From: Novosphingobium sp. 18050
GTDB taxonomy: Bacteria; Pseudomonadota; Alphaproteobacteria; Sphingomonadales; Sphingomonadaceae
DNA: 64,000 nt
Reading direction: 5' to 3'
Assembly (NCBI RefSeq): GCF_902706195.1
Contig: NZ_CACSJO010000003.1
Coordinates: 124,001-188,000, forward strand
The notes beneath the pieces were generated by a model. It was given only the letters and a program-made list of their open reading frames with translations. It made no database searches and was not told where the DNA came from. Positions 37,373-46,842 of this stretch are shown piece by piece (within the stretch, counting starts at the first letter, position 1; every line of letters starts with the position of its first letter). The position numbers were made by a program, and so were the translations under genes.

Positions 37373-37398
37373 GGGCGCCGGTTATCCGGCGCCCTTTT
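37373..37398 (+). terminator. Rho-independent terminator after receptor 2
   Basis: GGGCGCCGG/CCGGCGCCC 9-base stem, loop TTAT, followed by TTTT. Confidence 0.88.
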
Positions 37399-37487
37399 CT
37401 TCATGGGCCCTGCCACAAGGGCCCTCCTCTCCGGAGCGATAGATGCGCAGGCAACTGCGCTATGCGTTCGCGCAACAAGGACAATAG

Positions 37488-38615
37488 ATGAACTCCAGGC
37501 ACTCCCTGATCCGCGCGGTTTCCTCGCTCCTGCTGGCTGCGGCCGTGCTGGTGGGCTCCCCCGCCCATGCGCAGGCCGAAAAGAGCCCGGCGCCCGAGAA
37601 GATCATCATCGACGATGAGGGCTTTTCCCTCATGCACGTGATGCTGCTCAATGCGCCCGGCGTCGAGGTTCTCGGCCTTACCAGCGTCTCGGGCAATTTC
37701 TGGGCGCCGCGCGGTGCGGCAATGCAGCTGCGCGGACTGGAAGTCATGGGCCGCACCGGCGTGCCTGTGGCGCAGGGTGCGGTCTATCCCCTCGTCAACA
37801 CCGAGAAGGCAACCGAGCGCTGGGAAACGCTATACGGCAAGCTGACGTGGAAGGGCGCATGGATGAAGCAGTGGGCCGAGCCCACCCAGCAGTCCACCCC
37901 GCCCTACTACGCCCCGAACGACCTGACGAACCTGCCCTGGGGGGCGCCCACGTCCAAGGCCTCGCCCGAGATGGCGGCCCTGTTCATGATCCGCATGGTC
38001 CACCAGTATCCTGGCCAGGTCACCATTGTCGAAGGTGGCCCGATGACCAATCTGGCGCTGGCCCAGCGCCTCGACCCCGAATTCGCCAGCCTTGCCAAGG
38101 GGCTGGTCTACATGGGCGGCAGCTTCAACCCGCACCGCGTGCTGGATGACCGCTCCGCCGCCGAATTCGCCCGTGAATTCGCTAATTCGCCGCGCCGCGA
38201 ATTCAACATCCGCTTCGACCCGGAAGCCGCCAGCATCGTCTCGCGCGCGCTGTGGAAGAAGATCACCGTGGTGCCGGCCGATCCCTCGACCGCGACCCAG
38301 CTGAGCCGCAAGCTGTTGGACCGTGCAGCCAAGGCGGCCAGCCCGGCACTGGGCAAGCTGATCGCCGGGCTTGAGCCGGGCTTCCCGCTGTGGGACGAGA
38401 TCGCCGCCGCCGTCTTCCTCGACCCGGCCATCGTCACGGAAAAGGAAGACCTCTACGTCGACTATGACACCCAGTTCGGCGCCGCCTACGGTGACACCCT
38501 GTCCTGGCGCGAACACTATCAGCCCGGCCTGGGCGAGACCAAGGCGACCGTCGTGCTCTCGGTCAACCCGCGCATGCTGGAAGACCTCATCGTGCGGGTC
38601 GTTTCCGCAAAGTAA
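37488..38615 (+). CDS. Secreted nucleoside hydrolase-like protein, divergent metal site
   Basis: A 375-residue protein with a signal peptide ending AHAQA. Inosine-uridine hydrolase-like segments follow: LNAPGVEVLGLTSVSGNFW, GRTGVPVAQGAVYPL, VTIVEGGPMTNLALAQRL, GLVYMGGSF and LWDEIAAAVFLDP. Enzymes of this family hold a calcium ion through an N-terminal DxDxGxDD motif. Here the aligned stretch reads IIIDDEGFSLMHVML, so only the first Asp is kept and the DD pair is Leu-Met. The usual late His before Asp is Trp. It may use a different metal arrangement, bind without cleaving, or act on another N-glycoside. It lies behind TonB receptor 2, which would fit periplasmic processing of an imported compound. 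Confidence 0.82.
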   Translation: MNSRHSLIRAVSSLLLAAAVLVGSPAHAQAEKSPAPEKIIIDDEGFSLMHVMLLNAPGVEVLGLTSVSGNFWAPRGAAMQLRGLEVMGRTGVPVAQGAVYPLVNTEKATERWETLYGKLTWKGAWMKQWAEPTQQSTPPYYAPNDLTNLPWGAPTSKASPEMAALFMIRMVHQYPGQVTIVEGGPMTNLALAQRLDPEFASLAKGLVYMGGSFNPHRVLDDRSAAEFAREFANSPRREFNIRFDPEAASIVSRALWKKITVVPADPSTATQLSRKLLDRAAKAASPALGKLIAGLEPGFPLWDEIAAAVFLDPAIVTEKEDLYVDYDTQFGAAYGDTLSWREHYQPGLGETKATVVLSVNPRMLEDLIVRVVSAK

Positions 38616-38622
38616 GGCTAAC

Positions 38623-38658
38623 GCCGCCCGGTTCCTTCGCAAAGGAGGGCCGGGCGGC
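38623..38658. terminator. Hairpin between convergent genes
   Basis: GCCGCCCGG/CCGGGCGGC 9-base stem with an inner TCCTT/AAGGA stem, between the nucleoside hydrolase-like gene (+) and the SPOR gene (-). Short T content on each side. Confidence 0.58.
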
Positions 38659-38660
38659 CT

Positions 38661-39464
38661 TCAGTTCTTGATCTGGCAGCTCATCCCGGCAGACTTCATC
38701 CCGCTGCACAGCGCGCGCGCTGCTGCGCCGTCCCCGGGGACGGCCTGAAGACGGTAGACGGTGCCGATGTCGGCCTTGCCCTCGACCACGCGGTGGCTGA
38801 TGCCGCCGAGCGGTTCATACTGCGTCTTGAGCGTGGCCCAGCCGGCTTCCGCCTTCTCACGCGAGGCATAGGCGCCTACCTGCACCCCGACGCCGCCAAC
38901 CGGCGCAGCCGAAGGAACAGCGGCCGTCGAAGGCTTGGCCGAAGGCGCTGCGGCAGTTTCAAAACCCGGTCCCGCGGTTTCGGCGCGGCCGTCGATCTGG
39001 GGAGCGCGCGATTTGCCCTCGGCGACTTCGAAGCTGGTATCGCCGGTGCCGGCCACCACTTCGCCGCCAGGATTCTCAGGGCGCGACTTGTAAGGTCCCT
39101 TGGGCGCGGCGATCACGCCGCCATCTGCGACCAGCGGCTGTTCCGGCCGGCTCTTCACCACCCAGAACACCGCGCCGCCGATCAGCACCAGTGCGGCAAG
39201 ACCAAGCACGCCCAGTAGCACGCCCTGGCCGATACCGGCCTTTTCGTCTGCATATTCCTCGTCGTCGCCTTCGAGCCAGGGGAGGCGTACCTCCTCCTCG
39301 CCCAGGTCGAGCTGGCGGTCGATGGGGCGCGGCTGCTGTAAGGCCGAATCAAACGGCGCGGCTTCACCCACTTTCTCGAAGTAAGGCTCGGCCGGCGAAC
39401 CGGTGCCGAAAACCGGGTTCTTCTTTTCCGGCCTGGGAATGTAGCCTTCGTCAGCGCCCGCCAT
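38661..39464 (-). CDS. SPOR-domain membrane protein
   Basis: A 267-residue protein with an acidic cytoplasmic N-terminus (DLGEEEVRLPWLEGDDEEYADE), one membrane helix at about 78-100 (GVLLGVLGLAALVLIGGAVFWVV), a Pro/Ala/Thr-rich periplasmic linker, and a C-terminal SPOR domain (GVGVQVGAYASREKAEAGWATL ... YRLQAVPGDGAAARALCSGM). SPOR domains bind denuded peptidoglycan at the division septum. Its start lies 3 bases after the argS stop on the same strand, so the two are cotranscribed, a common sphingomonad order. Confidence 0.9.
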   Translation of the reverse strand: MAGADEGYIPRPEKKNPVFGTGSPAEPYFEKVGEAAPFDSALQQPRPIDRQLDLGEEEVRLPWLEGDDEEYADEKAGIGQGVLLGVLGLAALVLIGGAVFWVVKSRPEQPLVADGGVIAAPKGPYKSRPENPGGEVVAGTGDTSFEVAEGKSRAPQIDGRAETAGPGFETAAAPSAKPSTAAVPSAAPVGGVGVQVGAYASREKAEAGWATLKTQYEPLGGISHRVVEGKADIGTVYRLQAVPGDGAAARALCSGMKSAGMSCQIKN

Positions 39465-39467
39465 AAC

Positions 39468-41216
39468 CTACATTTCCTCCACCGCCTCGACGCCCAGAAG
39501 CGCCAGGCCATTCCGGACAACCTGCCCGATCTGCACCGCGAGGAAAAGCCTCGCCGCGGTCAGGTTAGCGTCGGCGGCGTTAACAAACCGCTTTTCCACC
39601 CGGTCGTTACCCAGGTTCCAGTACCCGTGGAAAGCCGCTGCCAGATCGCCGAGGAAGAAGGCGATGCGGTGCGCCTCGCGCGCGGCGGCGGCGGCTTCGA
39701 CGATGCGGGGGAACTGCGCGGCCAGCTTGACCACTTCCAGTTCCTCCTCGCCCAGCAGTTCCACATGCTCGGGCGAGGGCGTGAAACCGCCTTCCGCCAG
39801 ACCCTTGCGCAGCGTCGAGTGGACGCGGGCATTGGCGTACTGCACGTAGAACACCGGGTTGTCCTTCGAGGCTTCGACCACCTTGGCGAAGTCGAAGTCC
39901 ATCTGGGCCTCGGGCTTGCGGGTCAGCATGGTGAAGCGCACCACGTCCTTGCCCACTTCCTGCACCACATCGGCCAGCGTGACGAAGTTGCCCGAACGCT
40001 TGGACATCTTCACCGGCTCGCCGTTGCGCAGTAGCTGCACCATCTGGACCAGCTTGATCTCGAACGGGGTGGGATCGCCTTCCGCCCCGGTCATTGCGGC
40101 AACGGCGGCCTTGATGCGCTTGACGGTGCCGCCGTGGTCGGCGCCCCAGATGTCGACCAGCGCGTCGGCGCTCTGGGCCTTCTGGAAGTGATAGGCGAGG
40201 TCGGCGCCGAAGTAGGTCCAGGTGCCGTCCGACTTCTTGATCGGGCGGTCCTGATCGTCGCCGAACTGGGTCGACCTGAACAGCGGCAGCTCCACCGGCT
40301 CCCAGTCCTCGATCGTCTTGCCCTTGGGCGCTTCCAGCACGCCGTCATAGACGAGGCCCTTGGAGCGCAGCCATGCCTCGGCCTCGTCGGGCTTGCCCGA
40401 GGCCTGAAGTTCTGCCTCGGAACTGAACAGGTCGTGGTGGATTCCCAGCAGCGCAAGGTCGCCGCGGATCATCACCAGCATGGCGGCCACCGTCTTGGCC
40501 TGGAACAGCGCCAGCCATTCCGATTCGGGCGCGGCGGCATATTTGTCGCCGAATTCTGCGGCCAGTTCCTGCCCGACCGGGATCAGGTATTCGCCGGGGT
40601 ACAGGCCTTCCGGGATCGCGCCGACGTCTTCGCCAAGCGCTTCCCGGTAACGGATGTGCGCGGAGCGGGCGAGTACCTGCACCTGCCCGCCGGCATCGTT
40701 GACGTAATATTCCTTGATGACCTCGTGCCCGGCATATTCGAGCAGCGTGGCCAGCGCATCGCCCACCACCGCGCCCCGGCAGTGGCCCATGTGCATCGGC
40801 CCGGTCGGGTTGGCCGAGACGTATTCGACGTTGACAGTGGTGCCGCCGCCCATGGTGGAACGACCGTAATCCGCGCCCAGTTCGCCGATGGCGCGTAGTT
40901 CGGCCAGCCAGGCGGCGGGCGACAGGCGCAAGTTGATGAAGCCGGGACCGGCGATCTCGGCCGAGGTCACCGATTCAAGCTTGGTCAGCTCTGCCACCAG
41001 CGCATCGGCAAGATCGCGGGGCTTCATGCCGGCGGGCTTGGACAACACCATCGCAGCATTGGTCGACAGGTCGCCGTGCGAGGAATCGCGCGGCGGTTCG
41101 ACCGTGATCGCCCCTCGCTTCAGGCCGGCCGGCAGCGAGCCGGATGCTTCCAGCGCATCGAGCGCGGCGTGAAGGTGGCCCGTGAAGGCGGCGTAAAGGG
41201 TCTGCGTCTTGCTCAT
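39468..41216 (-). CDS. argS: Arginyl-tRNA synthetase
   Basis: Class I arginyl-tRNA synthetase of 582 residues. It has the N-terminal Add-1-like domain, then the HIGH-type motif in VEYVSANPTGPMHMGHCRGAVVGD (HMGH), and KMSKRSGNFV for the KMSKS loop. The C-terminal DALR anticodon-binding domain ends LALLGVEAVEEM. I start at MSKTQTLYAAF (41216). The frame to 41303 adds an unlike N-terminus that runs into the miaB upstream region. It is divergent from miaB and coupled to the SPOR gene. Confidence 0.96.
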   Translation of the reverse strand: MSKTQTLYAAFTGHLHAALDALEASGSLPAGLKRGAITVEPPRDSSHGDLSTNAAMVLSKPAGMKPRDLADALVAELTKLESVTSAEIAGPGFINLRLSPAAWLAELRAIGELGADYGRSTMGGGTTVNVEYVSANPTGPMHMGHCRGAVVGDALATLLEYAGHEVIKEYYVNDAGGQVQVLARSAHIRYREALGEDVGAIPEGLYPGEYLIPVGQELAAEFGDKYAAAPESEWLALFQAKTVAAMLVMIRGDLALLGIHHDLFSSEAELQASGKPDEAEAWLRSKGLVYDGVLEAPKGKTIEDWEPVELPLFRSTQFGDDQDRPIKKSDGTWTYFGADLAYHFQKAQSADALVDIWGADHGGTVKRIKAAVAAMTGAEGDPTPFEIKLVQMVQLLRNGEPVKMSKRSGNFVTLADVVQEVGKDVVRFTMLTRKPEAQMDFDFAKVVEASKDNPVFYVQYANARVHSTLRKGLAEGGFTPSPEHVELLGEEELEVVKLAAQFPRIVEAAAAAREAHRIAFFLGDLAAAFHGYWNLGNDRVEKRFVNAADANLTAARLFLAVQIGQVVRNGLALLGVEAVEEM

Positions 41217-41387
41217 GATGCGCGCGATTAGCGGATGTACGGCGAAAGGGGAACAGGCTGGCGCACAAGGCTGAAACAGCCTTGGAAGAAAACGGCGCTT
41301 CAAGTGCCACCTTCCTCCCCCTTCCCGTTTCGGCGAGAAACCGAGCCCCCTGTCAAATCCCGCGATTTTCCGCTAACGGGCCGCTCC

Positions 41388-42719
41388 ATGCTTACCTCAC
41401 CTCCGAAGACCTACCGCGTCAAAAGCTTCGGCTGCCAGATGAACGTCTACGACGGCGACCGCATGGCCGAACTTCTGGCCGAGCAGGGCATCGCCCCCGC
41501 CCCGGAAGGCGAGGACGCCGATCTCGTCGTGCTCAACACCTGCCACATCCGCGAACGGGCCGCCGAAAAGGTCTATTCCGACATCGGCCGGCTCAAGCGC
41601 GATGACGGCACCAGCCCATTGATCGCCGTCGCCGGCTGCGTCGCCCAGGCCGAGGGTGACGAGATCATGGCCCGCGCCCCCACGGTAAAGATGGTGGTCG
41701 GCCCGCAGGCCTATCACCGCCTGCCCGAGATGGTCCGCGCCGCCAGCGCAGGCGAGCGCGTCACCGATACCGACATGCCCGCCGAGACGAAGTTCGCCTC
41801 GCTGCCCCGCCGCCGCCGCTCCGGCCCCACCGCGTTCCTCACGGTGCAGGAAGGCTGCGACAAGTTCTGCACCTACTGCGTGGTGCCCTATACCCGCGGC
41901 GCCGAAGTCAGCCGCCCTTACGCGGCGCTGGTGGACGAAGCGCAGCGGCTGGTGGAAAGCGGCGCACGCGAGATCACCCTGCTGGGCCAGAACGTCAACG
42001 CCTGGACCGGCGAGAACGCCAAGGGCCAGCTGGTCGGCCTCGAAGGACTGGTGCGCGAACTGGCAGCGATTCCCGATCTGGCCCGTATCCGCTACACCAC
42101 CAGCCACCCCAACGACATGACGCAGGCGCTGATCGACGCGCACGGCGACACGCCCAAGCTGATGCCGTTCCTCCACCTGCCGGTGCAGGCCGGGAACGAC
42201 CGCGTGCTCAAAGCGATGAACCGCAGCCACACGGTGGAAAGCTACCTCGAAATCCTGGAGCGGGTACGCGCCGTGCGGCCCGACATCGCGCTCTCGGGCG
42301 ACTTCATCGTCGGGTTCCCCGGCGAAACCGAGGCCGAGTTCGAGGATACCCTCAAGCTGGTCGACGCGGTGCGCTATTCGCAGTGCTTCAGCTTCAAGTA
42401 CAGCCCGCGCCCCGGTACTCCGGCGGCGACGATGGACGGCCATGTGCCCGAAACCGTGATGCATGAGCGCCTGCTGCGCCTGCAGGCGGCGGTGGACCGC
42501 GACCAGCTTGCCTTCAACGCCGCCTCGGTGGGCCAGACCTGCGAGGTTCTGGTCGAACGGCGCGGCAAGCTGCCCGGCCAGTGGCTGGGCAAGTCGCCCT
42601 GGCTGCAGTCGATCCACTTCATCGGCGAGGCCGAGATCGGCCAGTTGGTTCAGGTGAAGATCACCAGCGCCGGTCCGAAGAGCCTCGCGGGCACACCCTT
42701 GGCCTTGCTGACGGCGTGA
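41388..42719 (+). CDS. miaB: tRNA-2-methylthio-N6-dimethylallyladenosine synthase MiaB
   Basis: Radical SAM methylthiotransferase of 443 residues, modifying A37 of tRNAs. The N-terminal domain has the auxiliary cluster Cys residues in [29 protein letters not shown] and [11 protein letters not shown]. The radical SAM motif is [17 protein letters not shown] (CxxxCxxC). A C-terminal TRAM domain ([18 protein letters not shown] ... [16 protein letters not shown]) binds tRNA. The start at 41388 gives [19 protein letters not shown]. Its stop overlaps the GTG start of the next gene, implying translational coupling. Confidence 0.96.
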   Translation: MLTSPPKTYRVKSFGCQMNVYDGDRMAELLAEQGIAPAPEGEDADLVVLNTCHIRERAAEKVYSDIGRLKRDDGTSPLIAVAGCVAQAEGDEIMARAPTVKMVVGPQAYHRLPEMVRAASAGERVTDTDMPAETKFASLPRRRRSGPTAFLTVQEGCDKFCTYCVVPYTRGAEVSRPYAALVDEAQRLVESGAREITLLGQNVNAWTGENAKGQLVGLEGLVRELAAIPDLARIRYTTSHPNDMTQALIDAHGDTPKLMPFLHLPVQAGNDRVLKAMNRSHTVESYLEILERVRAVRPDIALSGDFIVGFPGETEAEFEDTLKLVDAVRYSQCFSFKYSPRPGTPAATMDGHVPETVMHERLLRLQAAVDRDQLAFNAASVGQTCEVLVERRGKLPGQWLGKSPWLQSIHFIGEAEIGQLVQVKITSAGPKSLAGTPLALLTA

Positions 42720-43411
42720 GCGCGCCGCAGCCGCTTGTCCTCGTCCCCGGCCTGACCTGCGACGCTGCATTGTGGCGCGCGCAAATCGAAGGGCTGGCGG
42801 ACGTGGCCGGGATGACCGTGGCCGATACCCTGTCGGACGACAGCATCGGTGCCATGGCCCAGCGCCTGCTGGACGGCGCGCCCGAACGCTTCGCCCTCGC
42901 CGGGTTTTCGATGGGCGGCTATATCGCGCTGGAAGTCATGCGCCGCGCGCCCGGACGGGTCACGCGCCTCGCCCTGATCGACACCAGCGCGCGCGCCGAC
43001 GATGCCGGCCATGCCGCCGTGCGCCGCGCCACGGTCCGTACGGCCCGGGCGCGCGGGTTCGAGACAGTGCTGCGAGGCAGCCTCGGCCTGCTCCTCCACC
43101 CCGAGGCGGCCCCGGCCATCGGCGAGGCGGTGGTCGCCATGGCGCTGCGGGTCGGGATCGAGGCGTTCGAGCGGCAGCAGACAGCCATCATCGGACGGCC
43201 CGATGCCCTGCCTGGCCTGACCGCAGTCAAAGTGCCCTCGCTGATCCTGGTCGGTGCGCAGGATCGCACCACACCGCCCTATATGGCCGATGACATGGCG
43301 GCCGCCCTCCCCCATGCCGTAGTGCACCGGATCGAGCGCTGCGGCCACATGGCGCCGATGGAGCAACCGCAGGTGGTCAATGCCGCCCTTCGCGATTGGC
43401 TCTGCGCCTGA
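42716..43411 (+). CDS. Alpha/beta hydrolase
   Basis: A 231-residue alpha/beta-fold hydrolase starting with GTG inside the miaB stop (GTGA overlap), [20 protein letters not shown]. The nucleophile elbow is [11 protein letters not shown] (GxSxG). The acid is in [10 protein letters not shown] and the His in [11 protein letters not shown], a complete triad. Substrate unknown. It is cotranscribed and translationally coupled with miaB. No functional link is obvious. A strong terminator follows. Confidence 0.88.
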   Translation: MSAPQPLVLVPGLTCDAALWRAQIEGLADVAGMTVADTLSDDSIGAMAQRLLDGAPERFALAGFSMGGYIALEVMRRAPGRVTRLALIDTSARADDAGHAAVRRATVRTARARGFETVLRGSLGLLLHPEAAPAIGEAVVAMALRVGIEAFERQQTAIIGRPDALPGLTAVKVPSLILVGAQDRTTPPYMADDMAAALPHAVVHRIERCGHMAPMEQPQVVNAALRDWLCA

Positions 43412-43419
43412 CATGCAAA

Positions 43420-43454
43420 GCGGCCCCGGAGCGAATGCTCCGGGGCCGCCTTTT
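43420..43454. terminator. Strong bidirectional terminator
   Basis: GCGGCCCCGGAGC/GCTCCGGGGCCGC 13-base perfect stem with loop GAAT, then CTTTT. It lies between the hydrolase (+) and the RcnB-like gene (-). Confidence 0.9.
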
Positions 43455-43476
43455 AATTATTGGTAGGCCGCTGGGC

Positions 43477-43968
43477 TTACCAGAAGAAGCTGTTGTGCGA
43501 GGTCACCACGCGGCCGGTGCGCGTATTCACCATCACCACGTCGTTGCCATAACGGACCCAGCGGTGGCCGGCGCGCGGCGCGGGCAGGCGGTAATCCGAA
43601 TAGTTACGCACCCAGTAGCGGTCGCCGTAATAGGCGCGATCGAAGCGGTGACCCACCGCGACCGGGCGATAGGCATAGCCGCGCGGGCCGACGTAGGCGG
43701 GGCGCTTGTAGTTGTTGCGATGGCTCTGGCGATAGTCGCGCCAGTCCTCGCGCAGTTCCTGCTTGGAATCGCGCACGTCGCGGCGGGCCTCGCGGACGTC
43801 GCGCTGGCTGCCGTTGCGCTGGGCCTGGCGCAGGTCCCGCTGGTCCTCGCGAACGTCGCGGCGGCTGTCGCGAACTTCGCGCGCGCTCTGCGCGGAAGCC
43901 ATGGTGGGAACCGCCAGCGTGGGCAGCGCGACGCTCGCGGCAATCGCGGCGATGAAGAACTTGCGCAT
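43477..43968 (-). CDS. RcnB-family periplasmic protein
   Basis: A 163-residue protein starting MRKFFIAAIAASVALPTLAV with AAGGAG in front and a signal peptide ending ASAQS. A highly charged coiled-coil region rich in Arg and Asp (REVRDSRRDVREDQRDLRQ and repeats of RDVRE) follows. The C-terminal YWVRNYSDYRLPAPRAGHRWVRYGNDVVMVN is the RcnB motif region. RcnB proteins are periplasmic and linked to nickel/cobalt homeostasis in E. coli. In sphingomonads the family is expanded and the role is not settled. Confidence 0.87.
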   Translation of the reverse strand: MRKFFIAAIAASVALPTLAVPTMASAQSAREVRDSRRDVREDQRDLRQAQRNGSQRDVREARRDVRDSKQELREDWRDYRQSHRNNYKRPAYVGPRGYAYRPVAVGHRFDRAYYGDRYWVRNYSDYRLPAPRAGHRWVRYGNDVVMVNTRTGRVVTSHNSFFW

Positions 43969-44270
43969 GAATAGTCTCCTTCTTTTTTCAGGACCGTGCC
44001 CTTGTCTTAGAGCGTTGCGGACCGGCCTTCTGTTTTCGAAACTGCCCGCCGCCCCCTGAACGGTCAGGGAACACGGCGTGCAGCGTGGGGACATAAGTGT
44101 CGCACCCCTGCGACAGTTGCAGAGCGGAATGCCAATTTGTCGCCAAAGCGCATGTTTATCCCCGACGAACCGAAAAAAAACGTGATCCCGGCACCTTGTG
44201 TGGGGCGCCGTGTGGAGCCATCTTCACGGTAGAACGAAAAGCATCCTCAATCGAAAATCGAAAGGAGCGC
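43969..44270. other. Divergent region between the RcnB-like gene and phoH
   Basis: 302 bases with no gene. It carries the AAGGAG site of the RcnB-like gene at one end and AAAGGAG for phoH at the other. A CGAAAAAAAACGTG run lies at about 44170. I see no strong palindrome. Confidence 0.4.
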
Positions 44271-45290
44271 ATGGCCCGCAAAGCAGCACGCGTCGTTGAT
44301 CCGGCGCAGTTCCGCCCCGAGACTCACCGTCGGGCACGAGTCGAGGTTGAATTCGACGAACCCACGCTGCTGGGAGCCGTGTTCGGCCAATTCGATTCAA
44401 ACCTGGTACAGGTGGAAAACCGACTTGGCGTCTACATCGCCGCGCGCGGCAACAAGATCCAGATCGAAGGGCCGGAAGACTCCGTCGCCCGCGCAAGGGA
44501 CACGCTCAAGGGCATGTACCACCGGCTGGAGATGGGCCAGAACCTGGATGCCGGCGCCATCGAATCGCTGATCGCGATGTCCTCCGAACCTACCCTCGAA
44601 GGCATCATCAGCGGCGACACCGGCGAAGCGCCGATCATGATCCGCACGCGCAAGAAAACGATCGTGCCGCGTTCTGCGGCGCAGATCGAATATATGCGCG
44701 CGCTTGCCCGCACCGACGTGATTTTCGCACTGGGTCCGGCAGGCACCGGCAAAACCTATGTCGCGGTGGCGCAGGCGGTCAGCCAGTTGATGACCGGCTC
44801 GGTCCAGCGCCTGATCCTCTCGCGTCCAGCCGTGGAAGCGGGCGAGAAACTGGGCTTCCTGCCCGGCGACATGAAGGACAAGGTCGATCCATACCTGCGC
44901 CCGCTCTACGACGCGCTCTACGACTGCATGCCGCCCGAACAGGTGGAACGCCGCCTCGCCAATGGCGAGATCGAGATTGCACCGATCGCCTTCATGCGCG
45001 GCCGCACGCTGGCGGACGCCTTCATCATCCTCGACGAAGCGCAGAACACCACGCGCGAGCAGATGAAGATGTTCCTCACCCGCTTCGGCCAGAACAGCCG
45101 CATGGTGGTCTGCGGCGATCCCAGGCAGATCGACATTCCCGGTGGTGAGCGCATGTCCGGCCTTGCCGACGCCGTGACCCGGCTTGAAGGGGTGGAAGGC
45201 ATCGCCGTCAGCCGCTTCACCGCCGCCGACGTGGTGCGCCACCCGATCGTGGGCCGCATCGTCGAGGCTTACGAGGGTAAGGCGGAATGA
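44271..45290 (+). CDS. phoH: PhoH-family ATPase
   Basis: A 339-residue PhoH-like NTPase with an N-terminal KH-like part (NRLGVYIAARGNKIQIEG). The Walker A motif is FALGPAGTGKTYVAVAQAV, followed by LSRPAVEAGEKLGFLPGD, Walker B AFIILDEAQNTTREQMKMFLTR and CGDPRQIDIPGG. It is the usual partner of YbeY and acts in RNA metabolism and stress. The start at 44271 has AAAGGAG upstream. phoH-ybeY-corC follow in canonical order, with a hairpin between phoH and ybeY. Confidence 0.94.
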   Translation: MARKAARVVDPAQFRPETHRRARVEVEFDEPTLLGAVFGQFDSNLVQVENRLGVYIAARGNKIQIEGPEDSVARARDTLKGMYHRLEMGQNLDAGAIESLIAMSSEPTLEGIISGDTGEAPIMIRTRKKTIVPRSAAQIEYMRALARTDVIFALGPAGTGKTYVAVAQAVSQLMTGSVQRLILSRPAVEAGEKLGFLPGDMKDKVDPYLRPLYDALYDCMPPEQVERRLANGEIEIAPIAFMRGRTLADAFIILDEAQNTTREQMKMFLTRFGQNSRMVVCGDPRQIDIPGGERMSGLADAVTRLEGVEGIAVSRFTAADVVRHPIVGRIVEAYEGKAE

Positions 45291-45296
45291 ACGGGA

Positions 45297-45319
45297 AGGA
45301 AGCGGGTATCCCGCTTCCT
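45297..45319 (+). terminator. Intercistronic hairpin between phoH and ybeY
   Basis: AGGAAGCGGG/CCCGCTTCCT perfect 10-base stem with loop TAT and no T-run. It may reduce read-through or protect mRNA ends rather than end transcription. Confidence 0.5.
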
Positions 45320-45351
45320 CTCACCTGTCCCACCCGCTAAGGGGCCAGCCC

Positions 45352-45846
45352 ATGGACCTCGAAATCGACATCGAAGAACCCTGGGCTCCCGGCACGGACT
45401 GGGCCGACCTTGCGCAGGCCGCACTGGAAGCGCTGGTGCAGGTTGCGCCGGAACTGGACAATTCGCGCCTGATAACCAGCCTGCTGTTCACCAGCGATGC
45501 CGAGGTTCACGTCCTCAACCGCGAATGGCGGGCCAAGGACAAGCCGACCAACGTCCTCTCCTTCCCCATGCTGGAACGCGGCGACCTGCTGGATCTCGCG
45601 GACGATGGACCGCCCGAAATGCTGGGCGATCTTGCCCTCGCCTGCGAAACCTGCACCCGCGAGGCGGCGGAAAAGAACGTGCCGGTGGAGCACCACGCCA
45701 GCCACCTCATCATCCACGGACTGTTGCATCTGGCCGGCCTGGATCATGAGACCGGAGAGGCCGAAGCAGAAGCAATGGAAGCTCTCGAAACAAAGGCTCT
45801 TGCGATTCTCGGCATTCCCGATCCATATGGGGACCGTTTCATTTAG
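45352..45846 (+). CDS. ybeY: Endoribonuclease YbeY (rRNA maturation)
   Basis: A 164-residue metalloenzyme needed for 16S rRNA 3' maturation and ribosome quality control. The zinc-binding motif is in LIIHGLLHLAGLDHETGEAE (H-G-x-L-H-L-x-G-x-D-H), and REWRAKDKPTNVLSFPM is the conserved substrate-side segment. The start at 45352 gives MDLEIDIEEPW. A frame back to 45184 lies inside phoH and is not supported. It sits 61 bases after phoH and 18 before corC. Confidence 0.94.
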   Translation: MDLEIDIEEPWAPGTDWADLAQAALEALVQVAPELDNSRLITSLLFTSDAEVHVLNREWRAKDKPTNVLSFPMLERGDLLDLADDGPPEMLGDLALACETCTREAAEKNVPVEHHASHLIIHGLLHLAGLDHETGEAEAEAMEALETKALAILGIPDPYGDRFI

Positions 45847-45864
45847 TAGGGATAATCAAGCAAG

Positions 45865-46788
45865 ATGGCCGACAATGGCCGCCACGCCGAGCAAGGCTCG
45901 GGAGAAGGCGACAGTAGCGGCACGCTTTGGCGTGCTTTCCGCCGGCTTTTCCAGGGCGACGGCGACCAGTCGCTCAGGGCGCAGATCGAAGAGGTCATCA
46001 ACGACCACGAAGGCGACGGCGAAGGCGCATCCGCCTCGAAGGGCGACCTTTCCCCGATCGAGCGCCAGATGCTGCGCAACCTCCTCCATTTCAGCGAGCA
46101 CGATGCCGACGACGTGGCGATCCCGCGCGGCGAAATCATTGCGATCCCCGCCGCCGCCACCTGGGCGGAAGTGATCGAGGCCTTCGCCGAGCACGGCCAC
46201 AGCCGCCTGCCGGTCTATGGCGAGACGCTCGACGAGATCAGGGGCATGATCCATATCAAGGACGTGTTCCCGCTTCTCGCACGCGGTACGCCGCCGCCCG
46301 AGGACTGGACCTCGCTGATGCGCCAGCCGCTCTACGTGCCCCAGTCGCGCGGCGCGCTCGACGTTCTGGCCGACATGCGCGCCCAGCGCATCCACCTTGC
46401 GGTGGTGATCGACGAGTACACCGGCACCGACGGGATCATCACCATCGAGGACCTCGTCGAGGAGATCGTCGGCAACATCGAGGACGAGCACGACGACGCC
46501 CCGGAGGATTTGCTGGTTGCAATAGATGCAGGTATGTGGGACGCGGACGCCCGTGTAGAACTTGACGAGGTGGCGCGGCGGATCGATCCGCGGCTCGCCG
46601 AAGTCGAGGAAGCCGTCGATACTCTCGGCGGCCTTGCATTCGTTCTGGCCGAGCAGGTTCCCCAGGTAGGGTCGATCCTGGAGCATGGCAGCGGCTGGCG
46701 GATCGAGGTGACGGACGGCAACGAACGACATGTCACCCGGCTTCGGCTGCATCCGCCGGTGGAAGAATTGGAGAGAGAGGCAAATTAA
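45865..46788 (+). CDS. CorC/HlyC-type CBS-domain protein
   Basis: A 307-residue cytoplasmic protein. Two CBS domains (VAIPRGEIIAIPAAATWAEVIEAFAEHGHSRLPVYGE and ALDVLADMRAQRIHLAVVIDEYTGTDGIITIEDLVEEIVG, read in pieces) are followed by a CorC/HlyC domain ending GWRIEVTDGNERHVTRLRLH. It is linked to magnesium/cobalt efflux in E. coli (CorC, YbeX), now also to ribosome and RNA metabolism. The usual next gene of this operon, lnt, is absent here, and a LysR regulator follows. Confidence 0.92.
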   Translation: MADNGRHAEQGSGEGDSSGTLWRAFRRLFQGDGDQSLRAQIEEVINDHEGDGEGASASKGDLSPIERQMLRNLLHFSEHDADDVAIPRGEIIAIPAAATWAEVIEAFAEHGHSRLPVYGETLDEIRGMIHIKDVFPLLARGTPPPEDWTSLMRQPLYVPQSRGALDVLADMRAQRIHLAVVIDEYTGTDGIITIEDLVEEIVGNIEDEHDDAPEDLLVAIDAGMWDADARVELDEVARRIDPRLAEVEEAVDTLGGLAFVLAEQVPQVGSILEHGSGWRIEVTDGNERHVTRLRLHPPVEELEREAN

Positions 46789-46842
46789 TCGTCGCCACCG
46801 TATTTGCGTGTGGCGGCCATAAGTGAGTGAAAAGACAGAAAA

